From contig NZ_JAGGKM010000003.1 in NCBI RefSeq assembly GCF_017873715.1, positions 558,001 to 622,000 of the forward strand: DNA of 64,000 bases, given 5' to 3'. A program made the translations under genes and the position numbers. Source of the stretch: Cytobacillus luteolus (GTDB taxonomy: Bacteria; Bacillota; Bacilli; Bacillales; Bacillaceae_L). Shown here one piece after another: positions 34,713 to 42,877 of this stretch (its first letter is position 1; each line of letters starts with the position of its first letter). Under the pieces are notes generated by a model. That model did not search any database, was not told the origin of the DNA, and saw only the letters and a program-made list of their open reading frames with translations.

Positions 34713-35135
34713 GTGCCTGAACCAAGATTTAAAATGAAGAGAATTTGGACTGATGTTGATTTCTTTGAAGTAAACTTATGCGTGTTTGGTAATGGTTGCA
34801 ATGTAGATTTGGATATTTATTTAGACAATGGGCATCTAGAAGATCTCAAAAATGGTATTGAGAACTTTGCAGCTAACCTTGGAAAGAATGATTTCAGTTG
34901 GGTAACAGGTCACGAAACTGAGAACACAACACACTTCTTATATTTGAGGTTTTTTCTGCATGATAAAAGAGGGATTGTAGGAATTGAATTTAAGGTTGAT
35001 AACAGGGCAGAACCACCTTATTCTATGCGTTCTAATTTCTATATTCTTACGGAAATAAACCAAATAGATGATTTGAGTAGGAAGTTAGGTAAATTTATAA
35101 GAGAAGAAATTTTCGAAGTAGAAAGTCTCGTATAA
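34713..35135 (+). CDS. Hypothetical soluble protein
   Basis: 140 residues from GTG 34713 after AGGGAGTGG. Acidic beta-rich domain with FEVNLCVFGNGCNVDLDIYL and HFLYLRFFLHDKRGIVGIEF, followed by a closing helix. The size and layout recall immunity-type or DUF proteins, but I do not recognise it. Confidence 0.55.
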   Translation: MPEPRFKMKRIWTDVDFFEVNLCVFGNGCNVDLDIYLDNGHLEDLKNGIENFAANLGKNDFSWVTGHETENTTHFLYLRFFLHDKRGIVGIEFKVDNRAEPPYSMRSNFYILTEINQIDDLSRKLGKFIREEIFEVESLV

Positions 35136-35210
35136 AGCTTACGTCACGGAGGAATAGATTTGTATTTCGAGAGGGCGCAAGGGTGGAACAAAAAGCCAAG
35201 GGGGGATTAG

Positions 35211-35384
35211 ATGCTTTGGAATATAGTAATCATATTAATTATTCTTTATGTCATATACAGCCTTTCGACCATTAAATATCAACTTAAATTGTTAACTAAA
35301 CATCTAAATATTAAAGATGATAAGGAACAAAAGGTTAGTAATGAAGAAATTGAGAAAGAATTAGAGGACGAATTAAAACGTTAA
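35211..35384 (+). CDS. 57-residue membrane-anchored protein
   Basis: ATG 35211 after AAGGGGGG. One span (IVIILIILYVIYSLS) followed by a highly charged tail (DDKEQKVSNEEIEKELEDEL). Typical small Bacillus membrane protein; function unknown. Confidence 0.55.
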   Translation: MLWNIVIILIILYVIYSLSTIKYQLKLLTKHLNIKDDKEQKVSNEEIEKELEDELKR

Positions 35385-35401
35385 TGCTTACCTCTCTATT
35401 C

Positions 35402-35423
35402 AGTTAAAGGGAATTATAATTCC
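35402..35423 (+). repeat. Cassette-array element O
   Basis: Head AGTTAAAGGGAATT running into the palindrome GGAATTATAATTCC. The last recognisable copy of the family. Confidence 0.4.
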
Positions 35424-35467
35424 GAAGGAGAATATTGGATTGAGAGAAAAGGGTGGTGATTGAAATA

Positions 35468-36268
35468 GTGAATTTAAAAGCAGGTTATGGTCTAGACTCT
35501 AATGGATTTATTGTAAGTGATGTTAGCAAAGATAAGATAAATGATATTTACGTGCCTTGCATTCAAGAATCTGTGGAGAACCTTAAAGATTTATTTGATC
35601 AACATTTGTACAGTGTTTATGTGTACGGTAGTGTAGCTAGAGGAGAAGCGATCGTAAAAAAATCAGATATAGATCTTATAGCTATGTTCAATACCAAACT
35701 GAGTTCGGATAAGTTGGCTGAATTAAAGAAACTTTCTGGGGAATTGTCTCAAAAGTATCGTTCTCTAGTTCGTGATGTTGGTATAGCCGTAGCATATTAC
35801 GACTATGCTGTTGACCCCTCAAATTATTATGAAAATGCATTTCTTAAGGAACTCTGTGTTTGTGTGTATGGAGAGGATGTAGGAGAACAATTTGGTCCGT
35901 ATAAACTTACCTCAGAGATTGCAATTCGTTTTAATGGTGATATTTATGAATTTTTTAATCGGACGTTAAAAAGATTAGAAACAGCTTCTAAGGAAGAAGT
36001 TAAAGCAGTTACACAAGGCTTTGCTCGAAAGCTCATTCGAACATACTATTCGATGGTGATGGTTCGTTCTCAGATTTGGACGTCACGACTTCATGAGCAG
36101 GCTGAAGTCTTTATTCATCATTTTCCAGAAAAAGAATCAATTATTTGTACTTTACTTAATTGGATAGATGAACCCCCGGCGGATCTTGAATCTGTGTATA
36201 AGCTTTTTAAGAGTGAGGGTGAATGGGCTAGTGAGAACTTTTCGAATGAAGCCCAAATTCGCTATTAA
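35468..36268 (+). CDS. Nucleotidyltransferase domain protein
   Basis: 266 residues from GTG 35468, 9 nt after GGGTGGTG. VYVYGSVARGEAIVKKSDIDLIAMF is the MNT/kanamycin-nucleotidyltransferase active site (GS, then DxD). A helical C-terminal half follows (GFARKLIRTYYSMVMVRSQIW), as in antibiotic adenylyltransferases and the MNT proteins of HEPN/MNT pairs. No HEPN partner is adjacent. The likely reaction is AMP transfer to a drug or protein. Confidence 0.75.
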   Translation: MNLKAGYGLDSNGFIVSDVSKDKINDIYVPCIQESVENLKDLFDQHLYSVYVYGSVARGEAIVKKSDIDLIAMFNTKLSSDKLAELKKLSGELSQKYRSLVRDVGIAVAYYDYAVDPSNYYENAFLKELCVCVYGEDVGEQFGPYKLTSEIAIRFNGDIYEFFNRTLKRLETASKEEVKAVTQGFARKLIRTYYSMVMVRSQIWTSRLHEQAEVFIHHFPEKESIICTLLNWIDEPPADLESVYKLFKSEGEWASENFSNEAQIRY

Positions 36269-36391
36269 ACTATCAGAACAGAACTATCGCTTCAACAACT
36301 ATTGAAACAGAAGAATTGAGAAAGAATAGCGTGATTTTAAAATTTCAAATACATACTTCTGATTAGTTAAGTACAAAGGAGAAGGATTTGG

Positions 36392-36715
36392 ATGAAAAAA
36401 ATTCCCCAAATGGATCATGAGAAAAACAATGTAAATAAAATGATGAATGAAATACAAATGAATGAATCAAAAGGAAAAGCTATTCTGTATTCTCTTTATA
36501 TTTTAATTGTAACGGGTATCCTCTACTACAATTTCCCAGAAAGTCCACTCATTGTAGTCCTTTTTCTTATCATTTTAACTGTGTTTCTTACATTTACTAT
36601 CGTTACCTTAAATCAGCTGTTTAACTGGAAACTTCAATTTTTTGGTACATCTCTTCTTGTAATTGGTATAGTTAGTTTCATAATGGTTGTGATTAATATA
36701 ATTAAGATTTTTTAG
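36392..36715 (+). CDS. Three-span membrane protein
   Basis: 107 residues: a polar N-terminus (HEKNNVNKMMNEIQMNESKGK), then spans at about 30-46, 53-75 and 84-106. ATG 36392 follows AAGGAGAAGG. Not recognised. Confidence 0.5.
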   Translation: MKKIPQMDHEKNNVNKMMNEIQMNESKGKAILYSLYILIVTGILYYNFPESPLIVVLFLIILTVFLTFTIVTLNQLFNWKLQFFGTSLLVIGIVSFIMVVINIIKIF

Positions 36716-36867
36716 TGTGGGAATAAAAGAGAGTGCTATTTACAAATACGATTTTTTTGATAAACGCATGGGGAAATCCTCTTGTGTTTATTTGTGTTTA
36801 GGCGTTGTTTTATCTTCTGTGAATCGGGTTATTCAATAATATCATACCATTATTTAATAAAAATTTA

Positions 36868-36911
36868 TTGAATTACAATAATTACTTTTGTATTATAGTA
36901 TCAAATACAAA
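36868..36911 (+). promoter_or_regulatory. Promoter with palindromic operator before the DUF2975 gene
   Basis: TTGAAT (36868-36873), 17 nt, TATTAT (36891-36896). TTTGTATT (36887-36894) and AATACAAA (36904-36911) form a perfect 8-bp inverted repeat covering the -10 element, so a bound dimer would block initiation. Confidence 0.55.
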
Positions 36912-36936
36912 AATAAGGAAGGGGTAAATAATTATT

Positions 36937-37413
36937 ATGAAATGGGTCACCATATCCTTGCTAAAGGTATCAATTTACTTGGTCGGTTTAATTGTGCTAC
37001 TTCTTAGTATCTTTTGGATACCGTGGGCAGCAGGACAACTTTCTACTCTAAATCCTGAATATGCTTATTTGAGATACCCAGTTCAAATTGGCATATATCT
37101 TACGACAATTCCGTTTTTCTTTGCCTTATATCAAGCGAATAAGCTTCTAGTATATATAGAGAAAAAGAACGCCTTCTCGGACCTGTCTGCTGAATCCCTA
37201 AGGACGATAAAACACTGTGCAATTGTTATTGTAGGTCTTTATGTTATTGGAATTGCACTACTTATTTCTCAAAATGCCCTTCACCCAAGTCTCGGGCTTA
37301 TCGGATTATCCGTTGCATTTGCATCTCTCGTAATTGCTTTCTTTGCAGCTTTGCTTCAAGAATTGCTGAATAGTGCACTAGAAATAAAGTCTGAAAATGA
37401 ACTAACCGTGTGA
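36937..37413 (+). CDS. DUF2975 membrane protein
   Basis: 158 residues with four spans and the family block FALYQANKLLVYIEKKNAFSDLSAESLRTIKHCAI. DUF2975 genes are usually followed by a small Cro/CI-type regulator; none follows here. Function unknown. Its promoter carries an 8-bp palindromic operator. Confidence 0.75.
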   Translation: MKWVTISLLKVSIYLVGLIVLLLSIFWIPWAAGQLSTLNPEYAYLRYPVQIGIYLTTIPFFFALYQANKLLVYIEKKNAFSDLSAESLRTIKHCAIVIVGLYVIGIALLISQNALHPSLGLIGLSVAFASLVIAFFAALLQELLNSALEIKSENELTV

Positions 37414-37473
37414 GCAGAAAAGTTGCTTAGGAATTCTTGTTGAACACTAGATGAGAGGAGTAATATTCAAAAT

Positions 37474-37893
37474 ATGAATTATTTCTTAAAATTAAATGTT
37501 GTTAGTGCTATGTATGCAATTGTGGTTTTCATTCCTCTTGAGTTAATGTTTAATGTATACAGAATTTCTAGAGTAACAGGATTTGATATTGACACTGTAA
37601 ATGCTTTTAATATTATTACGACAATTGTTTGCTTTATGGCTGGGTCTCTCGGGCTTATTTACTTATCAAAGCACTGGATGAAAGGACGAAAGGCAAACTA
37701 CTTTACAGTGATCTTATGGTTTCCATATTTTGCTCTGTTTGTCTATGTTTTTGTATCCTTTTTTCCAATTACATATGGAGGAGACACTCCTAATCCTGTA
37801 ACCGGTTTGCTTGCTATAGGCTCATTGATAACCCATCCAATGTATATCTATCTAATCAATAGAATTAGTGTGAAAACTCCAGGCAAAGCCTAG
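37474..37893 (+). CDS. Four-span membrane protein
   Basis: 139 residues: spans at about 8-24, 45-65, 80-98 and 112-132; ATG 37474 follows GAGAGGAG. Not recognised. Confidence 0.5.
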   Translation: MNYFLKLNVVSAMYAIVVFIPLELMFNVYRISRVTGFDIDTVNAFNIITTIVCFMAGSLGLIYLSKHWMKGRKANYFTVILWFPYFALFVYVFVSFFPITYGGDTPNPVTGLLAIGSLITHPMYIYLINRISVKTPGKA

Positions 37894-37947
37894 GTTGATT
37901 TGGAAAAAAATGATAAGATTGAGAGAATGTTGAATTTGGAGGGGAAA

Positions 37948-38376
37948 ATGGGATATAAATTTAAAGAAAATTCATTTTCAAAAATTGCAGGTAGCATCTG
38001 GCTGTTAATAGCACTTGCAAATTTAGGATTAATGATATATATGATAACAGGACTTACTCGGGGATTCGGATTAATGATGAGTCCGATATATTTATTTACC
38101 ATTCTTGTAAGTGGTGCAATATCAATCTTTCATTTTAGAATTACGAAAGTTGATTACGTCAGAATGGATGACACATCTCTTTCTATATTCAAAAGTTTAG
38201 CCTTACCTAGGAAACATATTAAACTATCAAAGATTGAACAAGGTAGGATGATAGGTAGCAAACTCATCTTGATATTAAACAATGAAAAAGAAGTTGAGAT
38301 AAATACGAAACAGCTAACAATTAAAGAATTTGAAAAATTGAAGGTTCGTTTGCAAGATTATTTCATGATCAGTTAG
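37948..38376 (+). CDS. Two-span membrane protein with PH-like tail
   Basis: 142 residues from ATG 37948 after TTGGAGGGG. Two spans (IWLLIALANLGLMIYMITG; SPIYLFTILVSGAISIF), then a beta-rich domain VDYVRMDDTSLSIFKSLALP...SKLILILNNEKEVEINT, resembling bacterial PH-like domains. Function unknown. Confidence 0.5.
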   Translation: MGYKFKENSFSKIAGSIWLLIALANLGLMIYMITGLTRGFGLMMSPIYLFTILVSGAISIFHFRITKVDYVRMDDTSLSIFKSLALPRKHIKLSKIEQGRMIGSKLILILNNEKEVEINTKQLTIKEFEKLKVRLQDYFMIS

Positions 38377-38377
38377 T

Positions 38378-38425
38378 ACACAGAAAAACGCTTGGATGGG
38401 AAAATATCCAAGCGTTTTTCTGTGT
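38378..38425. terminator. Bidirectional terminator
   Basis: A perfect 20-bp stem (38378-38397 with 38406-38425) containing AAAAACGCTTGGAT and ATCCAAGCGTTTTT. It serves the converging genes on both sides. Confidence 0.9.
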
Positions 38426-39427
38426 TTAATCGAGTTTAAGAGTAAAAGTGTCAGTCTCAAATCCAATTGAAGTGTTTAAATCCAGTATACTGAAGTTTGC
38501 ATCAATGAAATCCGCTCTGTAAAGGTCAGATAATGCAAACTGTATTTCTCCATCAAAGTCTTCAGGTGTGATTGCAATTAGTCTTTCATCTGCTATCAAT
38601 GAGTTCACTTTATATAGTTTCACGTTAAGCCGGTACGCAACATCCGAGCGATCCAAAACTTTGAATGTAAGTGTATTTTGGTTCAGTTCTTCTAGAATAG
38701 GAGTATTTAAAAGTCTATGCTTATCAATCAGAAAACCTGTCTTTTCTTCAAAATAAGACTGAACCTCCGAGTTTTCCAGCACATTTGGTATTTGTTGATT
38801 GTCATGCATGGTCATTGTGTAAAAAGCTTCGTGACTTAGGACATCTTTAAAATCCACTTTTGATGTTGCACCATAGAGTAATAGATAGTCATCAGCAATG
38901 ATTTCTTGTGGAAAAAGTGAATATGAATCTAACGAATAATTCCAAAAAGCGTCCCAACGAACATTGTTTTGGTCAAGTCCTCTGAGTTTTGACCACTTTG
39001 AAAATGGGAAGTGGTGTTCTGGAAAGTAGTGATACGTAAAATGATGTCCATATTCATGCGCAAGAGTTTCCCTGTACAGATGTGGTTCGGTGTACTTGTT
39101 CCCATGGAAAAGAGTAATTGAACTTGTTAGTGCATGATAGATTCCTTTAGTGTAGTAATCATCATGAGGATATTCACCTAAACCGTCACCAACAACTTTT
39201 ACTTCCTGTAGAAGTTTTATTTCTTCACCATGTTTATTTTTGAGTAGTTCTTCATATAATTCCTGCAATTTGTCTTTATCCCATTCAGATGAATAGCTAA
39301 GAAACTGAATTCCTTCAGGTGATCTATAGTGAGCATAATAATTAGAGCTTGTAGTGAGTGGATCTAAGCTAACAAGAAGAGGTAAAGCTAGAATAATAGA
39401 GAGAATCAGCAATAGTTGTCTTTTCAT
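38426..39427 (-). CDS. Secreted zinc-dependent peptidase-like protein
   Basis: 333 residues with a signal peptide (QLLLILSIILALPLLVSL). ETLAHEYGHHFTYHYFPEHH contains HEYGH, the HExxH zinc-binding and catalytic motif. EIIADDYLLLYG downstream offers the third ligand Glu. A C-terminal beta-domain (SDVAYRLNVKLYKV...) may bind substrate. Probably an extracellular metallopeptidase; the family name is uncertain. Confidence 0.75.
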   Translation of the reverse strand: MKRQLLLILSIILALPLLVSLDPLTTSSNYYAHYRSPEGIQFLSYSSEWDKDKLQELYEELLKNKHGEEIKLLQEVKVVGDGLGEYPHDDYYTKGIYHALTSSITLFHGNKYTEPHLYRETLAHEYGHHFTYHYFPEHHFPFSKWSKLRGLDQNNVRWDAFWNYSLDSYSLFPQEIIADDYLLLYGATSKVDFKDVLSHEAFYTMTMHDNQQIPNVLENSEVQSYFEEKTGFLIDKHRLLNTPILEELNQNTLTFKVLDRSDVAYRLNVKLYKVNSLIADERLIAITPEDFDGEIQFALSDLYRADFIDANFSILDLNTSIGFETDTFTLKLD

Positions 39428-39529
39428 GTTGTCTCACATCCTTCGGTCTATTCTAACACGGATAGATTCATAGAATAATGAGCTAAATATTGTAAGAAAA
39501 AATTAAATTACCAGTGTAGACACAAAAAA

Positions 39530-39555
39530 GCCAGCTCAACATATGTCAAGCTGGC
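39530..39555 (-). terminator. Terminator of the leftward acetyltransferase-like gene
   Basis: GCCAGCT (39530-39536) pairs with AGCTGGC (39549-39555). The AAAAAA at 39524-39529 is the T-tract on the minus strand. Confidence 0.75.
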
Positions 39556-39614
39556 ATGATAATGAAATTAATTAGAATCAATACATGATTTGTGGCTCAG
39601 TTCTTACCTTTCAT

Positions 39615-40142
39615 CTACTGATATAAAGAATTCCATTTGATTTCCCCGGATCTATCATTATAATCAACTTCTACCTTGAAGTTATGTTTTTCATAAAAAT
39701 GTATTAGACGGTCTAGGTGATCCCAATCACGTTCTGCAATATCTCCTGTGATATATTGGATATTTTGATTTTTAGCTAGATTTTTCAAATAGTCCATACA
39801 TATTGAACCAAAGCCTTTATTCGCATCACCTTTGATGTCCCCAATATGAATATTGTTGTCTTCTGAGTAGTAGGCTTGAATGGAAAAATCCCACATGCCT
39901 CGATACGGTGTATCACAGTCATCTAACATAATTTTACATGTGTTTCCATCATCCATTATATAGATAATGACCCAACTGTTATCATGTGTTTGTTCAATTC
40001 CAAGGATTTTCCACTTTTTTGCGATTTCCTTCATGTTCTCTTGCATTCTATAAACCTGGAACTCTAAGTTTTCAAGCTCTTCTTGTATTTCTACTTTATC
40101 CTTTGTTTCTACATCATCCATTCCAAATAATTTCGTGTACAA
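39615..40142 (-). CDS. GNAT-like protein with N-terminal coiled coil
   Basis: 175 residues from TTG (complement 40140-40142) after AAAGGAG. Residues 15-45 form a coiled coil (KVEIQEELENLEFQVYRMQENMKEI). The rest looks like a GNAT fold: NKGFGSICMDYLKNLAK is the acetyl-CoA loop region and RLIHFYEKHNFKVE is motif B. The loop is degenerate, so activity is uncertain. Confidence 0.6.
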   Translation of the reverse strand: MYTKLFGMDDVETKDKVEIQEELENLEFQVYRMQENMKEIAKKWKILGIEQTHDNSWVIIYIMDDGNTCKIMLDDCDTPYRGMWDFSIQAYYSEDNNIHIGDIKGDANKGFGSICMDYLKNLAKNQNIQYITGDIAERDWDHLDRLIHFYEKHNFKVEVDYNDRSGEIKWNSLYQ

Positions 40143-40276
40143 GGTTTCAAACTCCTTTCAAAAAACTGGCCCTTATATTCATTTGTATGCGGATATTTCA
40201 TAAACAGTGAGTAAATCGTTTCAACAAGTTATATATTATACTTTAATTTTATTGGAAAATCAAACTGAAAACAAAA

Positions 40277-40306
40277 TGGACAGGTTATTCCATCAAGCTT
40301 TATAAT
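40277..40306 (+). promoter_or_regulatory. Promoter of the cyclophilin lipoprotein gene
   Basis: TGGACA (40277-40282), 18 nt, TATAAT (40301-40306), 30 nt before ATG 40336. Confidence 0.6.
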
Positions 40307-40335
40307 ATAAAGAAAATGCAAGGAGACAGTGATTC

Positions 40336-40980
40336 ATGAAACTAGTAAAACCATTTATACTTTTAGCAATACTCTTTTTATTTGCACTTGTTTTATCAGC
40401 ATGTGGGACTACTGCACAACCAGAAACAGAATTAGGAAATGAAAATGCTGCAACAACAGGTGAAAATCCGATTGTCACTGTAACGATGGAAAGTGGAGAT
40501 GTAATCAAACTAGAGCTATATCCAGATATTGCTCCAAATACGGTAGCCAATTTCGTATCTCTAATTGAACAAAATTATTATGATGGAATAATCTTTCATC
40601 GTGTCATTCCTGGCTTTATGATCCAGGGTGGTGACCCGGATGGAAATGGAACTGGTGGACCAGGTTATAGCATTCCAGGTGAGTTCACTGGAAATGGTTT
40701 CACGAACGACCTACCCCACACAAAAGGTGTCCTTTCAATGGCTCGAACACAAGACCCAAACTCTGCGGGTTCACAATTTTTCATCATGGCTGAGGATTAC
40801 CCGAGCCTAGATGGTCAATATGCCGCATTTGGTAAAGTCATTGAAGGACTCGAAGTTGTAGATTCAATCGTTTCTGTAGCAAGAGACAGCATGGATAAAC
40901 CACTCGAAGACCAAAAAATCAAAACAATGACCGTTGACACATTTGGTGTGGATTACGGTGAACCGAAAAAAACTGAATAA
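40336..40980 (+). CDS. Cyclophilin-type peptidyl-prolyl isomerase lipoprotein
   Basis: 214 residues. Lipobox LSACG at about 20-24, an acidic linker, then a cyclophilin domain: NFVSLIEQNYYDGIIFHRVIPGFMIQGGDP carries the catalytic Arg, and GVLSMART, SAGSQFFIM and LDGQYAAFGKVIEG follow in order. It catalyses cis-trans isomerisation of prolyl bonds of exported proteins at the outer face of the membrane. Confidence 0.93.
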   Translation: MKLVKPFILLAILFLFALVLSACGTTAQPETELGNENAATTGENPIVTVTMESGDVIKLELYPDIAPNTVANFVSLIEQNYYDGIIFHRVIPGFMIQGGDPDGNGTGGPGYSIPGEFTGNGFTNDLPHTKGVLSMARTQDPNSAGSQFFIMAEDYPSLDGQYAAFGKVIEGLEVVDSIVSVARDSMDKPLEDQKIKTMTVDTFGVDYGEPKKTE

Positions 40981-40990
40981 AAATTTTTAG

Positions 40991-41031
40991 CTAAAAGACC
41001 CGTTAAAAAATGGGTTTTTTAGTTTTTTTAT
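40991..41031 (+). terminator. Intrinsic terminator
   Basis: CTAAAAGACCC (40991-41001) pairs with GGGTTTTTTAG (41012-41022) allowing one mismatch, followed by seven T. Confidence 0.75.
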
Positions 41032-41134
41032 CAGTTTTTACTTCGATTATCGAAATAGTTGTTGAATATACCAATCTATTGATTTAGAATTATTAGATAA
41101 TTAGAAGTTAGAAACATCTTTTGGGGGACTATAA

Positions 41135-42877
41135 ATGTTAAACGTTTTATCGTATTTAAAGCCATATCGAATTGCCATCGTTATTGCTTTATCACTTATG
41201 CTAACAGAGTTAGTGGTAGAGCTTGTTCAACCTCTACTGATCGCTAAGATTATTGATGATGGTATTTTACAAAACGACCTCTCAGTTATCTATAAATGGG
41301 GAGCAGTTATGGTAGGTTTGTCATTATTGGCTTTTGCTTCGGGAATTATCAACTCCTTTTTTGCTGCTCATGTGAGTCAAAGTTATGGATTTGACCTTAG
41401 AAAACACCTATTTCTAAAGGTACAATCCTTTTCATTTGCCAATTTTAATGAATTCCAAACATCTTCATTGATTACTAGATTTACAAACGATGTAACACAG
41501 CTTCAAAATACAGTATTTATGAGTTTACGTATCATGCTAAGAGCTCCGCTGCTTATTATTGGTGGGATGATAATGGCTTTATTTGTCAATGTAAAGCTTG
41601 CTCTTGTATTAGTAATTGCTGTCCCTGCATTATTTCTGTTCTTGATTTATTTTATGAACAAAGGAAGCGTCTTATTTAAAGCTGTTCAAGAACGTTTAGA
41701 CCATGTTAACCGTGTAATGCGTGAAAACTTATCCGGTATGCGTCTTATTAAAGCATTTTTAAGATGGAAGTATGAAGTAGATCGATTTACGAACGCAAAT
41801 GAGAAGTTAAGAGATAAGACGATTAATTCTTTACGAGTGATTGAATTTACAATGCCAATCTTGCTCTTGGTCATGAACTTAAGTATTATCGCTATTCTCT
41901 GGTTCGGAAGTGTTGAGGTAAATACAAAACAGGCTGGGGTAGGGGAAATTGTTGCCTTAGTCAATTATGCTACAAGAATTATGGGGGCCTTCTCAATCTT
42001 TACTTTCATTATTCTTGCTTTTTCAAGGGCAAAAGCATCTGCGGGACGTATTTCAGATGTTCTTGTTTCAGAGGCTGATATGGTTGATTCAACTGATGCC
42101 ATTGAACCGGGTGCATTTGTAAAAGGAGAAATCGAATTTAAGAATGTAGCCTTTACATATCCAGGTACTACAGACGAAGTATTACATAACATTTCATTTA
42201 AAGCCAAATCTGGTGAAACCTTAGCGATTCTAGGTGCAACAGGTTCAGGGAAATCTTCCTTGTTTCAATTAATTCCGCGTTTATATGATGCAAATAAAGG
42301 TGCGGTTTTAATAGATGGACATAACGTAAAAGATATGAAACAAGATCAATTGCGAAAACAAATCGGATATGTTCCACAAGAGGCATTATTATTTACTGGT
42401 AGTGTAAGTGACAATATTAAATGGGGAAAAGAAGATGCTTCAATGGAGGAAATTGTTGAAGCCACTAAGAGTGCTCAAATCCACGATACTGTAGAAAAGC
42501 TACCTAATAAATATGATACGTTAATTGGTCAAAGAGGGGTAAATTTATCTGGTGGCCAAAAGCAACGTTTGTCTATCGCTAGAGCGTTGATTAGAAAACC
42601 AAGGATATTATTATTAGATGATAGTACAAGTGCATTAGATTTAAAGACGGAGGCAAAATTACTTCAAGCTTTAACTCGATATAAATGTACAACACTTATC
42701 ATTACACAAAAAATAACAACAGCTATGGAAGCTGACAATATCTTACTTATTGAGGATGGTTCTTTATTGGAACAGGGGAATCATAATGAACTTTTGAAAA
42801 AATCTAGTCTTTATCAAAAGATATTTGTATCACAATTCGGAGAGGAGGAGCTTAGACGTGTCAAAGGATCAAACTAA
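41135..42877 (+). CDS. ABC exporter half-transporter with degenerate ATP site (YfiB-like)
   Basis: 580 residues: six spans in residues 1-310, ATPase domain from about 335. Walker A GATGSGKSS lies near residue 366, signature LSGGQKQR is intact. Walker B is ILLLDDSTSALD, with Asp in place of the catalytic Glu, and the switch reads IITQKI with Gln in place of His. This is the degenerate-site subunit of a heterodimeric exporter; the partner is the next gene, overlapping by 20 nt. Length and gene order match B. subtilis yfiB-yfiC. The substrate is unknown (drugs or peptides). Confidence 0.88.
   Translation: MLNVLSYLKPYRIAIVIALSLMLTELVVELVQPLLIAKIIDDGILQNDLSVIYKWGAVMVGLSLLAFASGIINSFFAAHVSQSYGFDLRKHLFLKVQSFSFANFNEFQTSSLITRFTNDVTQLQNTVFMSLRIMLRAPLLIIGGMIMALFVNVKLALVLVIAVPALFLFLIYFMNKGSVLFKAVQERLDHVNRVMRENLSGMRLIKAFLRWKYEVDRFTNANEKLRDKTINSLRVIEFTMPILLLVMNLSIIAILWFGSVEVNTKQAGVGEIVALVNYATRIMGAFSIFTFIILAFSRAKASAGRISDVLVSEADMVDSTDAIEPGAFVKGEIEFKNVAFTYPGTTDEVLHNISFKAKSGETLAILGATGSGKSSLFQLIPRLYDANKGAVLIDGHNVKDMKQDQLRKQIGYVPQEALLFTGSVSDNIKWGKEDASMEEIVEATKSAQIHDTVEKLPNKYDTLIGQRGVNLSGGQKQRLSIARALIRKPRILLLDDSTSALDLKTEAKLLQALTRYKCTTLIITQKITTAMEADNILLIEDGSLLEQGNHNELLKKSSLYQKIFVSQFGEEELRRVKGSN

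Noticed and set aside
35160-35209. Short 16-codon frame after GGAGG
   Set aside because: Too short and not distinctive; could be a relic of a lost gene.
24401-35423. Classical integron
   Set aside because: No tyrosine integrase is encoded in the window and the elements lack the paired R and L boxes of attC; only the general layout is similar.
35453-36268. HEPN/MNT toxin-antitoxin pair
   Set aside because: The nucleotidyltransferase has no neighbouring HEPN gene and carries its own C-terminal helical domain.
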